From the NCBI GenBank assembly GCA_002104905.1, contig MCFE01000022.1, positions 62,001 through 126,000 of the forward strand: a stretch of 64,000 bases of DNA, given 5' to 3'. The position numbers and the translations under genes are program-made. Positions 59,607-64,000 of the stretch are shown one piece after another. Origin of the DNA: Basidiobolus meristosporus CBS 931.73. Taxonomy: Eukaryota; Basidiobolomycota; Basidiobolomycetes; Basidiobolales; Basidiobolaceae. The notes under the pieces were generated by a model that did not search any database, was not told the DNA's origin, and saw only the letters and a list, made by a program, of their open reading frames with translations. Each line of letters starts with the position of its first letter. Position 1 is the stretch's first letter.

Positions 59607-62600
59607 GATAGAAAACTTGACGCAGCGGGAGAAGGAACTATCTAAATAGGCCTTAGATGCAGTGATGGAAGCCATACACCAACTATTCAACAATTACTCT
59701 ATGTACCAGAAATAGCCAAGATCCTACTATCTGTAAGCAAGGCCACAGCAGAAGGACTCAGTTTCAGCTTTGACAATTCTGGATGCAGGATCACTGATCC
59801 GAATGGTGTCCATACTGCTTTATATATCAGAGATCTGAGCCTATACAACTTGATATATATTCCATTACATATGTAAGCCAATAAAAGTAACTTAAAGGAA
59901 GGAACACCATTGCTTTGGCACAGAAGATTTGGACACATCAATTTTAATTATTTGCGCAAAATGATCAAAGATCCACTGATATACATAGCAAAAGCTGATC
60001 CCCCAGCTAGTTTGGGGCCCTGTCAGGCCTGCATATATGGGGGCCAAACCAGACAACTGTTCAAGAGCTCTGGGTTAACTAAAAATAAGAAAAGATTAGA
60101 TCTTACTCACTCAGATCTGTGTGGACCTCTAAAAAATTTATCCTTAGGTGGGATGAAGTGTTTGATCACTTTCATTGATAATTATATAAGATACACAAGG
60201 GTCTACTTCTTGGACAGAGAGGAAGAGGTTCTGTCTAAGCTCAGGGAGCTTAAAGCCATGGTTGAGAGAGAAGCTGATGAGAAAATAAAGAAGATATGTT
60301 CTGGCAATGGTGGATAATATACCTCAAAACCTTTCATCCACTTCTGCAAAATTGATGGGATGAGTCAAGAAGCTACTGTACCATATTCTCTACAGCAAAA
60401 TGGAGTAGCAGAATGTGCAAACAGATTAATAATTGATTTGGCAAGATCTTTAATTCATGATCAATAATTATCCTATAATTTCTGGGTTCAATCAGTTGCC
60501 ACAGCTGTATGCCTTCAAAATAGGACTTATAACAGAATACTTTGTGATTCTACTCCATTTGAGGCATGGTATGGGTACAGACCAAGTGCAGAACATCCAA
60601 GAATATTTGGGTGTACAGCAATTTCCAAGAAACTGCCCAGAAATCAGTCAAAATATGAGCCAAAAAGTGAAAAATGCATGTTTCTGGGCCACTGCAATGA
60701 GAGTAAAGCATGCAGACTATAAAATACCAAAGCAAAGAAGCTGAGTAAGTCCAAGGATGTGTTTTTTAATGAAAATATAAAATTTGTACAAAAAACAACA
60801 TCAGATGATGATGAAAATTGGATCTCAAGTCTGCCAATAGTGAGTATGGAATGTTGTGCATCAACATTGAAAACTTAGCCAATTTTACTCCATTTGAAAA
60901 TCTAGTACCCTAACTGATTTTCCCTAACCCAAACATAACAAATCCCAGTTACAGTTTATTTTATCCCACCTCAGAATCTATTTTTAGCTATCACACCTGA
61001 TCTATTTTCAAATGGTCATTACATTATCAACCTATCTGCCAAGCCTTCCCAGGTGATTAGTCATCTGAGATCCTTCCAACCACTGTGCAGTTGCCAAGAC
61101 ATCAGTTGATTGATGATGTAATTTTCATTTGTCTTATGCACCTATGAACACCTAAATTGATTTCAATCAATCCAGTCCCTTGGTGCTTACTAATTCAACT
61201 TGATCAGAAAAGTATAAATAAAGTTTACTGAACCTTTTGGTTTAGTGTGTGTCTCAATGAAATTAAGATTCTGTCTCAGCAAAAGTAAGAATGCAACAAT
61301 TCAGTTCTAGTTTCTATCCAAGCCTAGTATATCTAGCACTCCAAAGAACACCAAGCCTAGCCTGCCTAGCAAACAAATATCATTGTCTTTATAGCCAACC
61401 CAGCTATATCCAAGACCAATATTAGATCAGAATCTTTCTGCTAATATTTCCGCCACTCTCTGACAATTCTAAGATTCTGCACTTAATTGTCCCTTTGGTT
61501 CAGTTAAACCATTCAAGAGTTTTATTACACTTTCTCTTGGATACAACATGGAATTAAAGAAAATCAATGCAGAATTTTTCACTCCAGAGGACTCTACAAC
61601 TGTGGTTTAGACTGAATCAGTGCCTAGGAATGTCCCACAAGTGATCATTCCACTATCAAATGTCAGGAGATCCAACAACACAAGAAATATAACAGATAAC
61701 TATATTAATGAGGGTACAAACTTAGCCTGTGCCTATTCAGTCTATATTGATGAGCCCCAGACTGTAAAAGAGGCCCTAAATAGCAATCAGACAAGGTTTT
61801 GGAGATCTGCAATGACTGAGGAATATCAGGCCCTGATGGAAAATCAAACTTGGGACTTAGTCAAGTCACCAACAAACTAAAAGTTAATTGGATGCAGATG
61901 GGTCTTTAAGTCAAAATACAAGGCTGATGGTAAAATTAAAAGACACAAAGCAAGACTTGTGACCAAAGGACACTCTTAAATAAGAGAACTGGACTACACT
62001 CAGACTTTTTACCCGGTAGCCAAGTTTAACTCATCAGACTAATATTGGCTATTGCAGCCAAATATAAGTCTTTTATACATCAAATGGATGTAAAAGCTGC
62101 ATTTATGAATGGAGAACTTGATGAGAACATGTATATGGACTAGCCTGATGGGTTTGTAGATCAACATATCACCTATTTGGTCTGCAAACTTAAAAAATCC
62201 TTATATGGTCTTGAACAATCACCAAGAGCCTGGAATTGTAAGATAGATTCTTATTTTGAATCTTTGAGCTTCAAAAAGAGTAAGGCTGACTATGATATAT
62301 ACTATAAGCCAGATGGAGTAAATCCAGCTCTATTAGCTCTATATATGAATGATCTTATTATAGCCACCAATAGCCTAAAATATTTGAAGAAACTAAATCC
62401 TGCCTATCTGAAGAGTTCAAGATGTCTGATCTAGGAGAACTCAGTAACTGCTTAGGGATGAAGTTCCCCATAGACAGAGGTACCTAGGCTATCACCCTGA
62501 GCCAATCCAAGTATATTCAAGATATACTAAAGAAGTACCAAATGGAAGACTGTAAACTGGCAGCTACCCCAATGGACACAAACCTTAACTTGGTCAAAAC

Positions 62601-63186
62601 TCAACCAAATCAAGAGGCCTTGGTGCCATCTGAAAGCCCTGACTTTCCTTATGAATCTGTAGTTGGGAGTCTAATGTATATCATGCTTGGAACACATCCA
62701 GATATCTAATATTCAGTGGGAGTTGTCAGCCAGCATAATCAGAACTATGGATCTGATAACATTGCAACAGCTAAGAGGATACTTAAATATCTAAAAGGAA
62801 CTGCTGATGTCTGTTCAAGGTACCCCTATCAGGATTTAGAACAGAATCTTACTGGATACTCTGTTGCTGATTGGGGACAAAACTTAGAAGACAGAAGATC
62901 CACCACAGGATATCTTTCTTCACTGTCCTGGAGCAATTACATGGAATTCAAAAAAGCAACCAACCACTGAACTTTCCACCACAGAGGCAGCATATATGGT
63001 AGCCTGAGAAGTTATCAAAGAAGCAATGTGGTACAAAAGCATTTTACAGATTTAGGCCTATGTTAAAAAATGCCTATTACTTTATTTTAAGATAATTAAG
63101 GATGTACACAATTAGGTAGAAATCTGATTTTTGATGCTACTACTAAGCACATATATATTAGACATCATTTCATATTCAAAATATTG
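59607..63186 (+). pseudogene. Copia-1 pol (pre-integrase to RNase H), degraded
   Basis: Protease-side LLSVSKATAEGLSFSFDNSG, pre-integrase LLWHRRFGHINFNYL, and integrase LDLTHSDLCGPLKNLSLGG, then SGNGG-stop-YTSKPF (second Asp lost) and QQNGVAECANR. After an unexplained segment at 60880-61550, RT resumes EALNSNQTRFWRSAMTEEYQ, RHKARLVTKGHS, MDVKAAFMNGELDENMYMD, VCKLKKSLYGLEQSPRAWN. The catalytic loop reads ALYMNDLIIATNS where YVDD is expected. RNase H follows: AKRILKYLKGTADVC, YSVADWGQNLEDRRSTTGYL. Numerous stops. Gag is absent; the left end abuts the Plavaka terminus. Confidence 0.87.
60880..61550 (+). other. Unexplained ~670-bp segment inside copia-1 pol
   Basis: It separates integrase from RT text. 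It contains AGTATAAATAAAGTTTACTG near 61210 (TATA-like) and a run of short tracts typical of an LTR or leader, but no clean TG...CA ends. The flanks TTTTACTCCA and TTTTTCACTCCA are similar and might be an imperfect duplication. Confidence 0.4.
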
Positions 63187-63403
63187 GGTACCCAGAACAT
63201 GAAAATCCTCAATGTTGTCCAAACAGCCCCAAACTTTGTACACATTTGCTTGGGACCTTGCTAAGTCTATTCTGCATGTTTACTATGCCACAACCATGTA
63301 AAAGTATGAATAGTGCCTTCACATTCAATAAATCATTAAGTGAAAACCACGTAATCTACTTGTTCTCCCAATCACTTCCAATATCTCCAAGACTCCTACA
63401 ACA
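63187..63403 (+). repeat. Copia-1 3' LTR, 5'-truncated
   Basis: From GGTACCCAGAACATG to CTCCTACAACA, matching 44770-44989 of the 349-bp solo LTR. The RNase H text RHHFIFKILG runs straight into it, so the first ~130 bp of the LTR and the pol end were deleted. Confidence 0.72.
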
Positions 63404-64000
63404 AAATATATTATCTATTTTACTTTTGCATTGTCTTAAGGAGACAGATATTTATAATTTATCTGGGCAAGTCACCAAGCTACATATACCAGATTTTTGG
63501 CTTGTTGGATACCTTTGCAATTTGTATGCTCTGGGTACATTATATTCTGATGAGATATTAGAAGTCAATCCCAACAAAAAATCAAGGTAACATACTCTAA
63601 GATTTATGGGCTATAAGCAGAGAAACTGTGGCAGGTGAGCTTTTATGTGATATTGAAAAACTTACAATAATCTTATCAAGTTGCCATCAGCTTTCCATTG
63701 TCAATGGAAATACAGATCATTCAACCTGCTCAACAATACAACAAGAGTGCTGACACAAGTGGGAGCAGTTACAATATATAACTTTGATTTATTTGCTACT
63801 AGAGCAGAGCTTGTTTACTTGTAATTACATTGGCTTGAGAGAATAGTGGTAAGAAAACTTGCACCAATGCCCTGGAAAGCATACTGAACATAACTCAAGA
63901 ACCTGTGAGTAAGTTTGAAGAATTTTGACAACTTATTATCTTGCTGCATTTCAAATTACCAATAATTATTCTAGAAACATAGTCATGTGTTAAAGGATAT
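63404..64000. other. Unassigned repeat-type DNA to the right edge
   Basis: About 600 CpG-poor bases. A plus frame reading SGQVTKLHIPDFWLVGYLCN is open from the LTR to 63590. It resembles nothing I know. Confidence 0.4.

Noticed and set aside
1-64000. tRNA, rRNA or other structural RNA genes
   Set aside because: Looked for cloverleaf hallmarks and conserved rRNA stretches; none convincing. A tRNA scan would be decisive.

Overview
The window looks like nuclear DNA of an intron-rich fungus. The genes have short GT-AG introns (58-74 bp where measured), there are Ty1/copia and Ty3/gypsy retrotransposons, and there are tnp2-type (Plavaka/CACTA-like) and PIF/Harbinger DNA transposons. I cannot fix the species. 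The transposon mix and the strong CpG loss in the repeats would suit a rust-like basidiomycete. An INTS10-like gene and a FIRRM (C1orf112/DUF4487) gene, both missing from the familiar yeasts, leave an early-diverging fungus open.

Region 1, about 1-15.4 kb, is gene-rich and keeps normal CpG. It holds the 5' part of KNL1/SPC7 (minus, running off the left edge), a small unidentified minus-strand gene, a mitochondrial dicarboxylate carrier (plus), an INTS10-like gene (plus), a FIRRM-family gene (plus) and RAD9 (minus, tail-to-tail with FIRRM). Three of these act in chromosome segregation or DNA damage responses. They have separate promoters and nothing suggests an operon.

Region 2, about 15.8-64 kb, is a nest of decayed mobile elements with almost no CpG. 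A copia family (partial gag-pol pieces, LTR pieces and one solo LTR) is scattered at 15.8-17.7, 29.0-29.4, 34.1-34.6, 44.6-45.0 and 59.6-63.4 kb. Two gypsy-1 elements with 368-bp LTRs lie at 24.2-28.5 (plus) and 37.2-42.9 kb (minus). The second is nested in an LTR of another family, gypsy-2, whose pol is at 49.1-52.3 kb. A third LTR family is present only as two solo LTRs.

A tnp2/Plavaka-like transposon with two divergent genes (a transposase, and an ORF2 of unknown function) occurs as two near-complete opposed copies (29.4-34.0 and 43.2-49.2 kb) plus several deletion derivatives. Two Harbinger copies lie at 22.1-23.3 and 57.8-58.8 kb. Small elements ending in AGACTTG...CAAGTCT occur as 211-bp MITEs and as a 734-bp palindrome.

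The most noteworthy items are the INTS10/FIRRM/RAD9/KNL1 block, the two-gene Plavaka element, the palindromic fold-back element, the several insertions whose empty sites can be read elsewhere in the same window, and a CpG-rich ORF at 56.2-57.5 kb standing alone in the CpG-poor repeats.
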